A stretch of 64,000 nt of DNA from an uncultured Candidatus Nitrosopumilus sp. (GCA_951812655.1 OX638319.1:1341620-1405619), one strand, 5' to 3'. Shown: positions 53,463-62,755, counted from the stretch's first letter. Notes: generated by a model from the sequence alone, not told the origin. Numbers and translations are program-made.

Positions 53463-55967
53463 ATGGATGACGTAATTCCCATAAATTATCAGCTGTCCTT
53501 TGAGCCTGATCTTAAAAAATTCGTATTTTTTGGTACGAGTTCAATTTCCATCCAATGCAAAAAACCCACGAGAATCATCACCATGAATTGTGCCGAACTA
53601 AAGATAACATCATGTAAAGTTGAAACTGAAGGGAAAACAGTAGAATCAGATCCTAAAATATTTGAGAATAAAGAAGAGTTGCAAATCAGACTGGGTAAAA
53701 AGATAAAGGGTAATGCAAAAATCAACCTAGAGTTTCAGGGAATTTTAAACGATAGACTGCTAGGATTTTATCGCAGTCAATACAGGCAAAACGGAAAAAC
53801 AAAATATCTTGCCACCACTCAATTTGAGGCAGCTGATGCCAGACGGGCATTTCCCTGCTGGGATGAGCCTGAGGCAAAAGCGACATTTGACATTTCAATA
53901 ATTGCAGAAAACCAGTTTACGGCAATTTCAAACATGCCGATTAGTTCAAAGAAAAAAACAGGCAAGAAAACAATCTACCGTTTCATGAAAACGCCAGTTG
54001 TTTCAACGTATTTGATTTATCTAGGAGTGGGAGAATTCGAATATCTAACAAGCAAGATCAACAAAACTCAAGTCAGAGTAGTCACCACCAAGGGAAACAA
54101 GGTAAAGGGAAAATTTTCCATGGCATTGGCAAAGAAGCTTCTCACATCTTATGAAAAATATTTCGGAATAAAATATCCGTTACCCAAGCTGGATCTCATA
54201 GCAGTTCCGGACTTTGCAGCTGGAGCTATGGAGAATTGGGGAGCTATAACTTTCAGAGAAACCATCCTGCTATATGATCCCAAAACATCATCGACCAGAA
54301 CAAAGCAGTTCATTGCAGAAGTCATCTCACACGAAATTGCACACATGTGGTTTGGCAACTTGGTCACCATGAAGTGGTGGAATGATCTGTGGTTGAACGA
54401 AAGCTTTGCAACTTTCATGGCAACTAAATTCGTAGACAAGTTCTATCCAGAATGGGATTTGTGGAATCAGTTCGTAGAGGATGCCATGAATGTGGCAATG
54501 GGTCTGGATTCACTTAAAACAACCCATCCTATAGATGTCAAAGTAAATTCCCCAGCAGAGATCAGAGAGATTTTCGATGCGATTTCTTACGATAAAGGAG
54601 GATGCGTGTTGCGAATGCTGGAACACTATGTTGGAGAACCAAACTTTCAGAAGGGACTAAAAAAATATCTTTCAGAATTCAAATACAAGAATGCAAAAGG
54701 GCAAGACCTGTGGGATGCAATCGGAAAGGCGTCCAAAATGCCCGTGACATCCATGATTAACACATGGCTAAAGCAACCAGGTTTCCCTCTAGTTGATGTC
54801 AGTCAAGATGGAAGCAATTTGAAATTCAAACAAAAGAGATACCTGCTGGAACCTGACAAGAAATCAAGCAAGGGATTATGGTCGATTCCACTTTCCATCG
54901 GACTGGAATCTGAGATCAGCAAGAAACTATTTTCAAAGAAAACGATGTCTGTAAAATTACCTAAAAACGCCATAGGGTTTGTTGCAAATTACGGGCGCAA
55001 GGGATTCTACCGCGTAAAATACGACGAGGGAATCCTACTGGATTTGAAAATGCTAGTTGATGAAAAACGCATCCCCGCCATTGACCGCTGGGCAGTGCAA
55101 AACGACTTGTTTGCACTATGCGTGTCAGGAGATGAGCAGGTAAGAAACTATCTTGATTTTTCTGACGCGTACTTTAACGAAGACAGCTACCTTGCATCTG
55201 TCAACGTCGCACATAATTTGGCATCCCTGTATTTTCGCGCGTTTAACGAGCCGTTTGCCGAAGAGATTCGAGGGTATGTTCTGAATTACTTCAGAAAGAT
55301 CCTGTCCAATTTGGGATGGGAACCTAAAAAAACGGACAGGCATACTGACGTACTATTACGAACGTTTACAATTTCTGTGCTGGGCAAAATGGATGACGAT
55401 GATGTGACTGAAGAGGCCCTTAGACGCTATAACATATTCCTAAAATCGCCAAGTTCCCTCTCACCCGATTTGATAGAAACGATTTGTTCTATTGCGGCAT
55501 GGAACGGAGATGAGAATACCCATGCCAAACTAATCAAGATGTACAAAAATGCCAAAACCACAGAAGAGAAACTTCGCTTCTTGGGAGCCATGTGCGGATT
55601 CCAGAACAAAAAACTTCTTCGTAAATCTCTTGACTTTTCACAAACATCGGATGTTCGTTCTCAGAACATGCAGCTTCCAATCATGAAGGTCGCAGGTAAT
55701 CCGTATGGAGACCAGGTCTTGTGGCCATGGCTAAAGAAAAATTGGAAAAAGATTAACAAAAAGGTGGGTCATGGCAATCCTCTGTTCAACAGGATTGTTG
55801 CAAGCATCACTGCAGTTGCAGATGATTCCATGGAAAAAGAAATCAAGGCATTCTTCAAAAACAATCCAACCCCAGGAACCGAAAGAACTCAAGCCCAGAC
55901 ATTGGAAAGAATTAGAATAAACTCCAAATTCCTCAGATGCATGAGAAAAGAATTCAGAGATGGCTAA
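53463..55967 (+). CDS. M1-family aminopeptidase (tricorn-factor type)
   Basis: The 834-residue protein has the N-terminal beta saddle, the substrate-anchoring G-A-M-E-N-W-G, zinc site H-E-I-A-H-x18-E (H-E-I-A-H-M-W-F-G-N ... W-L-N-E-S) and a long C-terminal helical ERAP1-like domain. Close relatives are the tricorn-interacting factors F2/F3 of Thermoplasma and eukaryotic puromycin-sensitive aminopeptidases. It trims peptides released by the proteasome in the cytoplasm. It overlaps the next gene by 8 nt. Confidence 0.95.
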   Translation: MDDVIPINYQLSFEPDLKKFVFFGTSSISIQCKKPTRIITMNCAELKITSCKVETEGKTVESDPKIFENKEELQIRLGKKIKGNAKINLEFQGILNDRLLGFYRSQYRQNGKTKYLATTQFEAADARRAFPCWDEPEAKATFDISIIAENQFTAISNMPISSKKKTGKKTIYRFMKTPVVSTYLIYLGVGEFEYLTSKINKTQVRVVTTKGNKVKGKFSMALAKKLLTSYEKYFGIKYPLPKLDLIAVPDFAAGAMENWGAITFRETILLYDPKTSSTRTKQFIAEVISHEIAHMWFGNLVTMKWWNDLWLNESFATFMATKFVDKFYPEWDLWNQFVEDAMNVAMGLDSLKTTHPIDVKVNSPAEIREIFDAISYDKGGCVLRMLEHYVGEPNFQKGLKKYLSEFKYKNAKGQDLWDAIGKASKMPVTSMINTWLKQPGFPLVDVSQDGSNLKFKQKRYLLEPDKKSSKGLWSIPLSIGLESEISKKLFSKKTMSVKLPKNAIGFVANYGRKGFYRVKYDEGILLDLKMLVDEKRIPAIDRWAVQNDLFALCVSGDEQVRNYLDFSDAYFNEDSYLASVNVAHNLASLYFRAFNEPFAEEIRGYVLNYFRKILSNLGWEPKKTDRHTDVLLRTFTISVLGKMDDDDVTEEALRRYNIFLKSPSSLSPDLIETICSIAAWNGDENTHAKLIKMYKNAKTTEEKLRFLGAMCGFQNKKLLRKSLDFSQTSDVRSQNMQLPIMKVAGNPYGDQVLWPWLKKNWKKINKKVGHGNPLFNRIVASITAVADDSMEKEIKAFFKNNPTPGTERTQAQTLERIRINSKFLRCMRKEFRDG

Positions 55968-56367
55968 AAAATTAGGACCCCCCATATTCCTAGGGGTTTT
56001 CACAGTACTGGCGCTGATTTTCTTGACGGGAGGCGGAAATGATGACAAAGATGAGATGCGTCAAGCTCTACAAGTAGAGGCAGTCTACTATGATTCAGGA
56101 CACGTAGAGATATCGTATCTGGATAGTTTGGGCCAAACAGATCAAGCAGTATTGGAAATTCTTGGAATGGATGACTCGTTTCAAAAAACATTTCAGGGAT
56201 CAGAATTCATCGAGATTGTCCCATTTCCAAATGTGCCAAAGTACGGATGGGCAATACACCCCATAGTGATAGAAGTGGATCATGAAGAATTCGGACATGT
56301 TCAGCTAAAGACCGAGATACATGCAGTCGGAGAACCGATCCCCAACACCATCTATGCAAAACCATAG
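55960..56367 (+). CDS. Membrane-anchored hypothetical protein, 135 aa
   Basis: The protein has one membrane helix (about 7-22) followed by a beta-rich domain of about 105 residues facing outward (V-E-A-V-Y-Y-D-S-G-H-V-E-I-S-Y-L and F-G-H-V-Q-L-K-T-E-I-H). There is no Cys. Its ATG lies inside the end of the aminopeptidase gene, so the two are probably translated together. Function is unknown. Confidence 0.65.
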   Translation: MAKKLGPPIFLGVFTVLALIFLTGGGNDDKDEMRQALQVEAVYYDSGHVEISYLDSLGQTDQAVLEILGMDDSFQKTFQGSEFIEIVPFPNVPKYGWAIHPIVIEVDHEEFGHVQLKTEIHAVGEPIPNTIYAKP

Positions 56368-56412
56368 ATCAACAAACAAGATTTTATTGTACTTCTCAAA
56401 CCATACTGTAAG

Positions 56413-57330
56413 TTGGAATTGCTTGCAGATCTAAAGAAAGGCAAAAGGGGAGTCATAGCAAAAGCAATCAGCATCGTAGAAAACGATCAGGGGGAAACAA
56501 AGAAACTCCTAAAGAAAATTTTCAAGGAAACGGGCAACGCCATGATCATCGGGATCACGGGTCCCGCAGGAGCTGGAAAGAGTTCCCTGATCAACAAGAC
56601 AGCAATTGAATTAAAAAAACTGGGTCTAAAGCCAGCAGTATTGGCAATTGACCCAACCAGTCACCTAACAGGAGGCGCAATTTTAGGCGACAGAGTCAGA
56701 ATGTCGGAATCTACGGATTCTGGAACATATATTCGAAGCATTGCGTCAAGAGGCGCATCAGGGGCGGTATCTCGTTCACTTAGAAACAGCATCAGGGTTT
56801 TAGAATATGCAGGATTTAATCCAATCATCATAGAAAGTGTAGGCGCAGGGCAAACAGAGGTGGAAATTTCAAACATTGCAGACATTACAGTAGTAGTTTT
56901 CAATCCAAACACGGGAGACAGCATTCAGACAATCAAATCTGGATTAACTGAGATAGGAGACATTTACCTGGTTAACAAAAGTGATCTTCCTGGAACAAAT
57001 CAGCTTTTCGATGCCGTACGTGATTTCATCGGAGATTCTGAACGAAACCCAAAGATTCTGAAAACATCAGTAAAAAAGAATTCAGGCATCAAGGCGTTTG
57101 CAAAGGCCCTAAAAGACATGATGTCAGCAAAGAAGAAAATTCAGAAAGAAAAACTTCTAGAAAGACTCGAAGTGGAGCTAAAAGATATTGTTTTAAATAA
57201 CATTAAAGAAAAGATGGATGATATGTTAGATTCCGATAAAACATTTTCAAAGTATCTTAAAAAATTACAATCAAAAAGTATAGATCCATTCCAAGCTGGA
57301 GACAAAATTACCAAATCATTATTGAAGTGA
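56413..57330 (+). CDS. meaB: Methylmalonyl-CoA mutase GTPase chaperone MeaB
   Basis: The 305-residue G3E-family GTPase has Walker A G-I-T-G-P-A-G-A-G-K-S-S-L, A-I-D-P-T-S, switch residues E-S-V-G-A-G-Q-T-E and base motif N-K-S-D. MeaB loads and protects the B12 cofactor of the mutase. Its stop is 4 nt before the mutase gene, an operon as in bacteria. The start is TTG at 56413. Confidence 0.95.
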   Translation: MELLADLKKGKRGVIAKAISIVENDQGETKKLLKKIFKETGNAMIIGITGPAGAGKSSLINKTAIELKKLGLKPAVLAIDPTSHLTGGAILGDRVRMSESTDSGTYIRSIASRGASGAVSRSLRNSIRVLEYAGFNPIIIESVGAGQTEVEISNIADITVVVFNPNTGDSIQTIKSGLTEIGDIYLVNKSDLPGTNQLFDAVRDFIGDSERNPKILKTSVKKNSGIKAFAKALKDMMSAKKKIQKEKLLERLEVELKDIVLNNIKEKMDDMLDSDKTFSKYLKKLQSKSIDPFQAGDKITKSLLK

Positions 57331-57334
57331 TCAA

Positions 57335-58936
57335 ATGGCTGCCAAGAAATCTACAAAAATAAAGACACCAGAAAAGAAAATCTATACAGACTCCACATAT
57401 CCAGTTAAGAGGATTTATCAGAAATCATCCAAAAAGAGAGCCAAGGAAGATGCTGGAAAGTATCCTTTTACCAGAGGAATTCACCCAGGGATGTTCCGTG
57501 AAAGATTCTGGACCATGAGACAGTATTCCGGATTCGGAGATGCCAAGCTCACCAACGAGAGATTCAAATTCATGCTCGAAAAGGGACAGACAGGCCTCAG
57601 CATGGCCTTTGATTTGCCCACCCAGATAGGATATGATTCCGATTCTCCACAGGCTGAAGGAGAAGTTGGAAAAGTAGGGGTTTCCATCACGTCAATCAAG
57701 GACATGATGACTGCATTTGACGGAATTCCATTGGGCAAGGTAAGCTCATCAATGACAATTAATTCCTCGGCATCAACGTTGCTTGCATACTATATCGCAG
57801 TAGGGGAATCGCAAGGATTCAAGAGCCAAGAGCTTCGCGGAACCACACAAAATGACATCCTAAAGGAATACATTGCTAGAAACACCTACATCTACCCCCC
57901 ACAACCATCGATGCGACTCATCGGAGACATGATAGAATTCTGTGCAGAAAAGGTTCCATCATGGTATCCTGTTTCAATTTCAGGATATCACATGAGAGAA
58001 GCTGGATGCACGGCAACACAGGAAGTTGCGTTTACCTTAGCCAATGCAATTGCATACATCCAGACTTGCATTGACAAAGGATTGAAAATAGATGACTTTG
58101 CGCCACGTCTTTCCTTCTTCTTTTGCTGCACCATAGAATTCTTTGAGGAAGTTGCAAAGTTCAGAGTTGCAAGAAAGGTGTATGCAAAAATTCTCAAAGA
58201 CATGTTTCATGCAAAGAATCCACGTTCACTTCAGCTGAAATTCCATACTCAGACCAGCGGAGAGTCTCTTACCGCACAGCAACCAAACAACAACATAGTC
58301 CGCGTTGCCATTCAGACAATGGCAGCAGTTGCAGGAGGAACGCAGTCCCTACATACCAACTCCAGAGACGAAGCACTCGCGCTCCCAACTCAGGAATCAG
58401 CAAAAATCGCACTCAGAACCCAGCAGATTGTGGCCCATGAAAGTGGCATTACAAAGACGGCAGATCCTCTTGCAGGATCATACTATCTTGAGGAACTGTG
58501 CGACCAGATTGAGGCAGACGTGTGGAAATATCTAAAAAAGATTCAGAAGATGGGCGGTTCCGTAAAGGCAATAGAGAAGGGATTCTTCCAGTCGGAAATA
58601 AGGGCCAATGCATATCGTCTCAAAAAAGAAACAGACGAAGCTGAGAGAGTCATCGTAGGCGTAAACAAGTATTCCGAAGAGGAGGAGCAACCAGAACTTC
58701 TCAGAATAGATGGCAGAATAGAAGTCCAGCAGAAAAAGGCACTCAAGAAACTTAGAGCAGGCAGAGACGCCAAGAAATGGGAAGACGCACTGTCAGCTAT
58801 GAAGAGTGCAGCAGATACCGAAGAGAACTTGATGCCATACATTGTCACCGCAGCCAAGGCCCTCGCTACAACGGGAGAAATCAGCAACACGTTCAGAGAA
58901 GTGTTTGGCGAATATCGTCCAAAAGAAGTGTTTTAG
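57335..58936 (+). CDS. Methylmalonyl-CoA mutase, catalytic large subunit
   Basis: The 533-residue TIM-barrel subunit shows the active-site stretch F-T-R-G-I-H-P-x-M-F, R-Q-Y-S-G-F-G-D-A, F-D-L-P-T-Q-I-G-Y-D-S-D and R-L-I-G-D-M-I-E-F-C. The B12 domain is missing at the C-terminus; the small subunit at 50627-51073 supplies it. With MeaB it rearranges (R)-methylmalonyl-CoA to succinyl-CoA, a step that links the hydroxypropionate and hydroxybutyrate halves of the HP/HB cycle. The N-terminal Lys-rich tail is a little long. Confidence 0.97.
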   Translation: MAAKKSTKIKTPEKKIYTDSTYPVKRIYQKSSKKRAKEDAGKYPFTRGIHPGMFRERFWTMRQYSGFGDAKLTNERFKFMLEKGQTGLSMAFDLPTQIGYDSDSPQAEGEVGKVGVSITSIKDMMTAFDGIPLGKVSSSMTINSSASTLLAYYIAVGESQGFKSQELRGTTQNDILKEYIARNTYIYPPQPSMRLIGDMIEFCAEKVPSWYPVSISGYHMREAGCTATQEVAFTLANAIAYIQTCIDKGLKIDDFAPRLSFFFCCTIEFFEEVAKFRVARKVYAKILKDMFHAKNPRSLQLKFHTQTSGESLTAQQPNNNIVRVAIQTMAAVAGGTQSLHTNSRDEALALPTQESAKIALRTQQIVAHESGITKTADPLAGSYYLEELCDQIEADVWKYLKKIQKMGGSVKAIEKGFFQSEIRANAYRLKKETDEAERVIVGVNKYSEEEEQPELLRIDGRIEVQQKKALKKLRAGRDAKKWEDALSAMKSAADTEENLMPYIVTAAKALATTGEISNTFREVFGEYRPKEVF

Positions 58937-59095
58937 ATAGAAACCTTTCTGTCATTTAGTTTTAATTGGATAACAGCATTTGTGTATCACATTTCAGATT
59001 TGTTCAGTTCAATACATTGAAAACAGCCTAGAGGTAAACAACATCAGGAAAATTATTTCAGTGAGTTAGAGAAATTATGAAACCATGCTTTGATG

Positions 59096-59233
59096 TCATT
59101 TCTCTTGCAACAGTGCAAGCTTCATCTCTATGTTAAGTTGATTCAATTGTATGACGATGTCAGTTATCCTGTCATAGTCAGACATGCATTTTGCAGGCTT
59201 TGACTTTTTTTCACATACCAGTTCCTGAATCAT
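59096..59233 (-). CDS. 45-aa hypothetical protein
   Basis: A frame from ATG at 59231-59233 gives a helical chain with two Cys (C7 and C16) and a C-terminal amphipathic helix (I-V-I-Q-L-N-Q-L-N-I-E-M-K-L). A TATA-like element (minus strand ggttaaatac near 59255-59262) sits about 26 nt upstream. The neighbourhood gives no hint of function. Short but with good promoter support. Confidence 0.5.
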   Translation of the reverse strand: MIQELVCEKKSKPAKCMSDYDRITDIVIQLNQLNIEMKLALLQEK

Positions 59234-59368
59234 GATCTTATGTTGAAAAATTTGTATTTAACCTTGAGAATGTTTCGAAAAGAACTATCCGTTATGTTGT
59301 CCACATGATCTTTCAGTCTAGCGTTATGATTCACAAACGGTTATAGGAATACGTGAAAACAGTTCCAT

Positions 59369-59719
59369 ATGCCAGCAGATGGAAAGATTAGCCTTGCATG
59401 GCAAATAATCATGGTCATTCTAATTCCAATTGCCGGAATATGGGCATTTTACAGGATAAAGAGATTACAAAAAGCGTTTTTGTATATTATATTGCCACAG
59501 ACGGCAATCACTGCCCTAGTGTTTGCATCAGTGTTTGCAACAATGCCAGACGACGAATCAATTGACTCCTTGCAGTCTTTTGACGAACCAGGAAAGGAGA
59601 TAGAGCCAATAGTATTTGCAATTACAATGGCATCGTCAGCTTTGGGACTCGGCATTACAGCATTGTCGATATATTTGATCATCAAGTGGTCAGAGGAATG
59701 GAACAGGCGATTTGAATAG
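59369..59719 (+). CDS. Membrane protein, 116 aa
   Basis: Three membrane spans (about 8-25, 35-57 and 80-105) separated by a basic loop (R-I-K-R-L-Q-K) and an acidic loop (D-D-E-S-I-D-S-L-Q-S-F-D-E). It is not recognised as a family; layout and size resemble the protein at 175-507, without clear sequence similarity. Confidence 0.65.
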   Translation: MPADGKISLAWQIIMVILIPIAGIWAFYRIKRLQKAFLYIILPQTAITALVFASVFATMPDDESIDSLQSFDEPGKEIEPIVFAITMASSALGLGITALSIYLIIKWSEEWNRRFE

Positions 59720-59790
59720 AAAAAAACAGAGCAAAACAAGAATGTCTGCAAGAAAATACTGAATAGTGATTGATTCGGACTTGAAATGTA

Positions 59791-60528
59791 TTGATCAAAA
59801 TTAGCAAGGATGATGACATCACTTTTCTTAACGCGTCAGTGACGGACTTTGCGGATTCTCTGGGCTATTGTGAATACAAAATACCGTTGTCGATGAAGGG
59901 AATAAGGCCCAAACCTACCCAGTCACTCATTTTGGGCACTAAAGCACATCGTGCAGAGGAAAAATACGAGAAAGAGCACGTGGAATTTGAACCGATCTCC
60001 GAAGAACAAATAGATGACAAAGAGGAGGATGTCGAATTTGCACGGGAAAACATCTATTCGACGCTGATGATGCCTTTTGAGTTTCCTGCAAATAACGTAC
60101 TTCTCACGCTTTCAGGCAGGATTGACAAAATCCTGCGAGTAGACGAGACGCTAGTAGTGCAAGACGACAAGTTTGCAGGCAGGCCCCAGACATATGACAA
60201 CAAAACCCAGCCATATCCCAGTCAACTACTCCAAGTTTTGGCATATCTGAATTCAAGCTATTCGTCCAAAAGGAAGCCAAGAGCGGAGGATTTTTTTGAA
60301 ATGCCCCACTCTCAAAAGCAATGGCAGATTAGAATTTGCGACAGGAAAACAAGGGAGACATACAAGGTGTTCTCAGACTATCAGGACGCATTCTCCCTAC
60401 ATTACCTGCACGTCTCACTGCAAAAATTCACGACGATATCTCTGGGAATGAGCAAGCCAGAACACCACAATAGCCACCAGAAATGCAACGCATGCAATCT
60501 CAAGTCATTTTGTGAGCACATGATTTAG
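59791..60528 (+). CDS. Cas4/RecB-like PD-(D/E)XK nuclease
   Basis: The 245-residue protein has a Cys early (G-Y-C-E-Y-K), T-K-A-H-R-A-E-E as the His-containing motif I, S-G-R-I-D-K-I with the metal Asp, Q-D-D-K-F as the (D/E)-x-K strand, a Q-L-L-Q-V-L-A-Y helix and a closing C-N-A-C-N-L-K-S-F-C. One early plus three late Cys form the 4Fe-4S staple of Cas4/AddB-type nucleases. No cas genes or CRISPR array are nearby, so a DNA-repair role is more likely than adaptation. The start is TTG 59791. Confidence 0.85.
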   Translation: MIKISKDDDITFLNASVTDFADSLGYCEYKIPLSMKGIRPKPTQSLILGTKAHRAEEKYEKEHVEFEPISEEQIDDKEEDVEFARENIYSTLMMPFEFPANNVLLTLSGRIDKILRVDETLVVQDDKFAGRPQTYDNKTQPYPSQLLQVLAYLNSSYSSKRKPRAEDFFEMPHSQKQWQIRICDRKTRETYKVFSDYQDAFSLHYLHVSLQKFTTISLGMSKPEHHNSHQKCNACNLKSFCEHMI

Positions 60529-60589
60529 TAAAATTACTTTAACGCAAAACGGATTTATCTGGACAATCAAACTGCAAGGTTTTCCACAG

Positions 60590-60922
60590 ATGCCAATACA
60601 GAAGCAAAGCAGTTTCAAATCAACACAGTTACAGAATAGAGCAAGAAGAGTATTCAAATACAATAAACGCGCATGCAATGACATAATGAGATACAGAGTA
60701 TTTCAAAACGAGCAATTTCTGGGAGCATTTGCGGATAAGCCTGCATTTCATGATGCATACATGGGAGAAAATCCAAATTCCCCAACCAAAGGAGACAAAA
60801 TAGTTCTGGATGAGGAAACGTACATTGTGAAATGGTACACAGAACATGATTCCGAATCATTTACTGAAAGCGAATCCCATCAGAAAGACAACGACTGGTT
60901 TGCGGACATCATTGTAAAATAG
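60590..60922 (+). CDS. Hypothetical protein, 110 aa
   Basis: A soluble protein with a basic N-terminal third (R-A-R-R-V-F-K-Y-N-K-R-A) and a beta-rich centre (Y-R-V-F-Q-N-E-Q-F-L-G-A-F) ending in an acidic stretch. No known motif is seen. It follows the Cas4-like gene by 61 nt on the same strand. Confidence 0.6.
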   Translation: MPIQKQSSFKSTQLQNRARRVFKYNKRACNDIMRYRVFQNEQFLGAFADKPAFHDAYMGENPNSPTKGDKIVLDEETYIVKWYTEHDSESFTESESHQKDNDWFADIIVK

Positions 60923-61208
60923 AACACATGCAGGCAACGTTTCCAGATGTAAAAGTTCAGAAACAGTAAGCGCGCATGCAAATTTTCAGATAAAAAACAC
61001 AGAAGAACAGCATTCCAACACACTGGCGCGATCTAGCAGATCACTTTGATATGCAAAATCGAGATTTTCATGCCAAGTGAATTTCAAAGCACGTGTATGC
61101 ACCATACTAACAATTTGTCACCAAAATCATCAAAAACAGAACAGATGGAAAAACAGTAGCTAAAAAATCAAACATGTGAGAAACAAAAATCAGAACTATG
61201 TTCTTGTC

Positions 61209-61334
61209 TTACTGTTTTGCAGTGTATGGTATGTTGTCATGATGTCCCTTTCCACGAATAGCAAAACACACTACTGCCAACGCAATTGCCACGCCTGCAG
61301 CAGCACCAAAGGCTGCCATACTAGCTTCTGCCAT
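61209..61334 (-). CDS. 41-aa single-span membrane protein
   Basis: From the ATG at 61332-61334 the chain has an Ala-rich membrane helix (A-A-F-G-A-A-A-G-V-A-I-A-L-A-V-V) and a short tail with R-G-K-G-H-H. A strong TATA-like box (61354-61366) is 26 nt upstream. G/C-ending codons in an AT-rich region hint at high expression. Tiny membrane proteins like this often are accessory subunits of larger complexes. Confidence 0.68.
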   Translation of the reverse strand: MAEASMAAFGAAAGVAIALAVVCFAIRGKGHHDNIPYTAKQ

Positions 61335-61353
61335 ATTTTTCGCAAATTTTAGG

Positions 61354-61366
61354 AAATATTTAATAT
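61354..61366 (-). promoter_or_regulatory. Strong TATA-like box for the 41-aa membrane protein
   Basis: Minus-strand aaatattaaatat at the canonical distance from the ATG; flanked by a near-palindrome ggaaa...tttcc, which could also be an operator. Confidence 0.6.
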
Positions 61367-61451
61367 TTTCCTATCAGGACTTGCATATAATTCAAAATAA
61401 AAAGCATGAAAATTAAAACGCTTAAAACATACAACGAATTATGCAATTTTG

Positions 61452-61847
61452 ATGAAAATTGATCATGTCGCAATCGCAGTAAACGATGTGGAAGAAGCAT
61501 CCAAAATTTACAAGGAAGCCCTAGGTGCAGACAGCATAGAGTTTGAAACAGTTGAATCCGAAGGTGTCAAGGTTGCAATTATTCATTTGGAAAACGGCAG
61601 AGTGGAGCTGATGCAGCCCACAAATGACAACAGTCCCATCAAAAAGTTTCTGGATAAAAAAGGCGAGGGACTTCATCACATGGCATTAGATACAGACAAC
61701 ATAGAAGGCGAAGTGGAGAGAATGGAAGGATGCGGAATACAGTTTCTAGGAAAAATCAGGCCAGGATCTGCAGGAACCAAGGTAACTTTCATTCACCCCA
61801 AGTCATTGCACGGGGTCTTGGCAGAATTGTGCTCACATCCAAACTGA
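61452..61847 (+). CDS. mce: Methylmalonyl-CoA epimerase
   Basis: The product is 131 residues from the ATG at 61452 (a TTG precedes it). The glyoxalase-type fold has metal-ligand stretches I-D-H-V-A-I-A-V, E-L-M-Q-P and G-L-H-H-M-A-L, and ends G-V-L-A-E-L-C. It interconverts (S)- and (R)-methylmalonyl-CoA between propionyl-CoA carboxylase and the mutase in the HP/HB cycle. It lies 2.5 kb after the mutase large subunit. Confidence 0.96.
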   Translation: MKIDHVAIAVNDVEEASKIYKEALGADSIEFETVESEGVKVAIIHLENGRVELMQPTNDNSPIKKFLDKKGEGLHHMALDTDNIEGEVERMEGCGIQFLGKIRPGSAGTKVTFIHPKSLHGVLAELCSHPN

Positions 61848-62005
61848 AACCCCAACCCACTTCTCAAAAACAGAATCAATCAGAGTCGATACGTCTACTC
61901 GCATCCATGAAAAAATGGTTTCAAAAAGTATGGCAACCCAGTTTTTGCCCATGGGATTAGTTACTGTTTTGACAGATTCACCATACAACAGATATTGCCT
62001 GTCTG

Positions 62006-62341
62006 TCACAGGTATTCAGTCAGAATAAGGATTCCAACGATTGCAAGGCCAACTGAAAACCAGAAATTTCTTTTCCTGAAGATTGAAGTTTTAGGCCTTA
62101 TTTTCCTATCCTTGCTGGTCAGGATGTTTTGAAAACAGTAAAGACAGAGAATATGTTCTTCATATTTTTTTGCACCCCCATTTTTAGATACCAGTTTTTT
62201 GCACTGAAAGCATTTTTCATTGTACGGTTTTTCAATTATGGCAATACAGCTACTGCATAAATTCATGTTACAATCATGCTCTTTGTAATGAGTTATTTTT
62301 TCCACGTCACTTTCAGATTTATCGCATCTCTCACAATTCAT
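62006..62341 (-). CDS. Cys-rich zinc-binding protein with C-terminal membrane anchor
   Basis: I take ATG at 62339-62341 (M-N-C-E-R-C) because a TATA-like aaataaataaat overlaps the earlier Met codon. The 111-residue chain has four C-x2-C knuckles or equivalents (C-E-R-C, C-S-S-C, C-F-Q-C, C-L-Y-C) and a C-terminal membrane helix (about 90-109). It may fold as a LIM/RING-like double zinc domain on the membrane. Function is unknown. Confidence 0.65.
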   Translation of the reverse strand: MNCERCDKSESDVEKITHYKEHDCNMNLCSSCIAIIEKPYNEKCFQCKKLVSKNGGAKKYEEHILCLYCFQNILTSKDRKIRPKTSIFRKRNFWFSVGLAIVGILILTEYL

Positions 62342-62492
62342 ATTCTCTATGCTCGAGGAATGCATTTATTTATTTTCGGACTTTTTTTTATTTGTGCGAT
62401 CATTGCAGACAGCTTATTTTAAAATAAATATTGACGAACAGCTAATTCGCTCCAAACCTAATCTAAAAATACCCTATTTCCCAACCAAATAC

Positions 62493-62591
62493 ATGAAGAC
62501 CATGTGTAAATGCGGTTGTGAAACTCCTCTTACTGACTATGAGTATAGGAAATGGAGCGGATACAAACGAGGTCACGAACCCTTACCGTGA
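62493..62591 (+). CDS. 32-aa Cys-rich mini protein
   Basis: The ATG at 62493 is preceded at about 25 nt by a TATA-like tctaaaaata. The chain has C-K-C-G-C (three Cys), E-Y-R-K-W-S-G-Y-K and a final G-H. Its start pattern resembles zinc knuckles in phage-borne HNH-type proteins. Being so short, it may also be a fragment. Confidence 0.45.
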   Translation: MKTMCKCGCETPLTDYEYRKWSGYKRGHEPLP

Positions 62592-62755
62592 TTAGTTTCG
62601 CCATAAATCGGGACTTGTTAATTTTAAAAACATGCTCAAGGAGTCAACCGGACATAACATTTTGAAAAAACCTAAGGAGCAAAGGTGCATACGTCATCAG
62701 AGACATCCATCAGATCGTCATCGGAAAAATACCAGTGGTGCAGTATTGCTCACAA

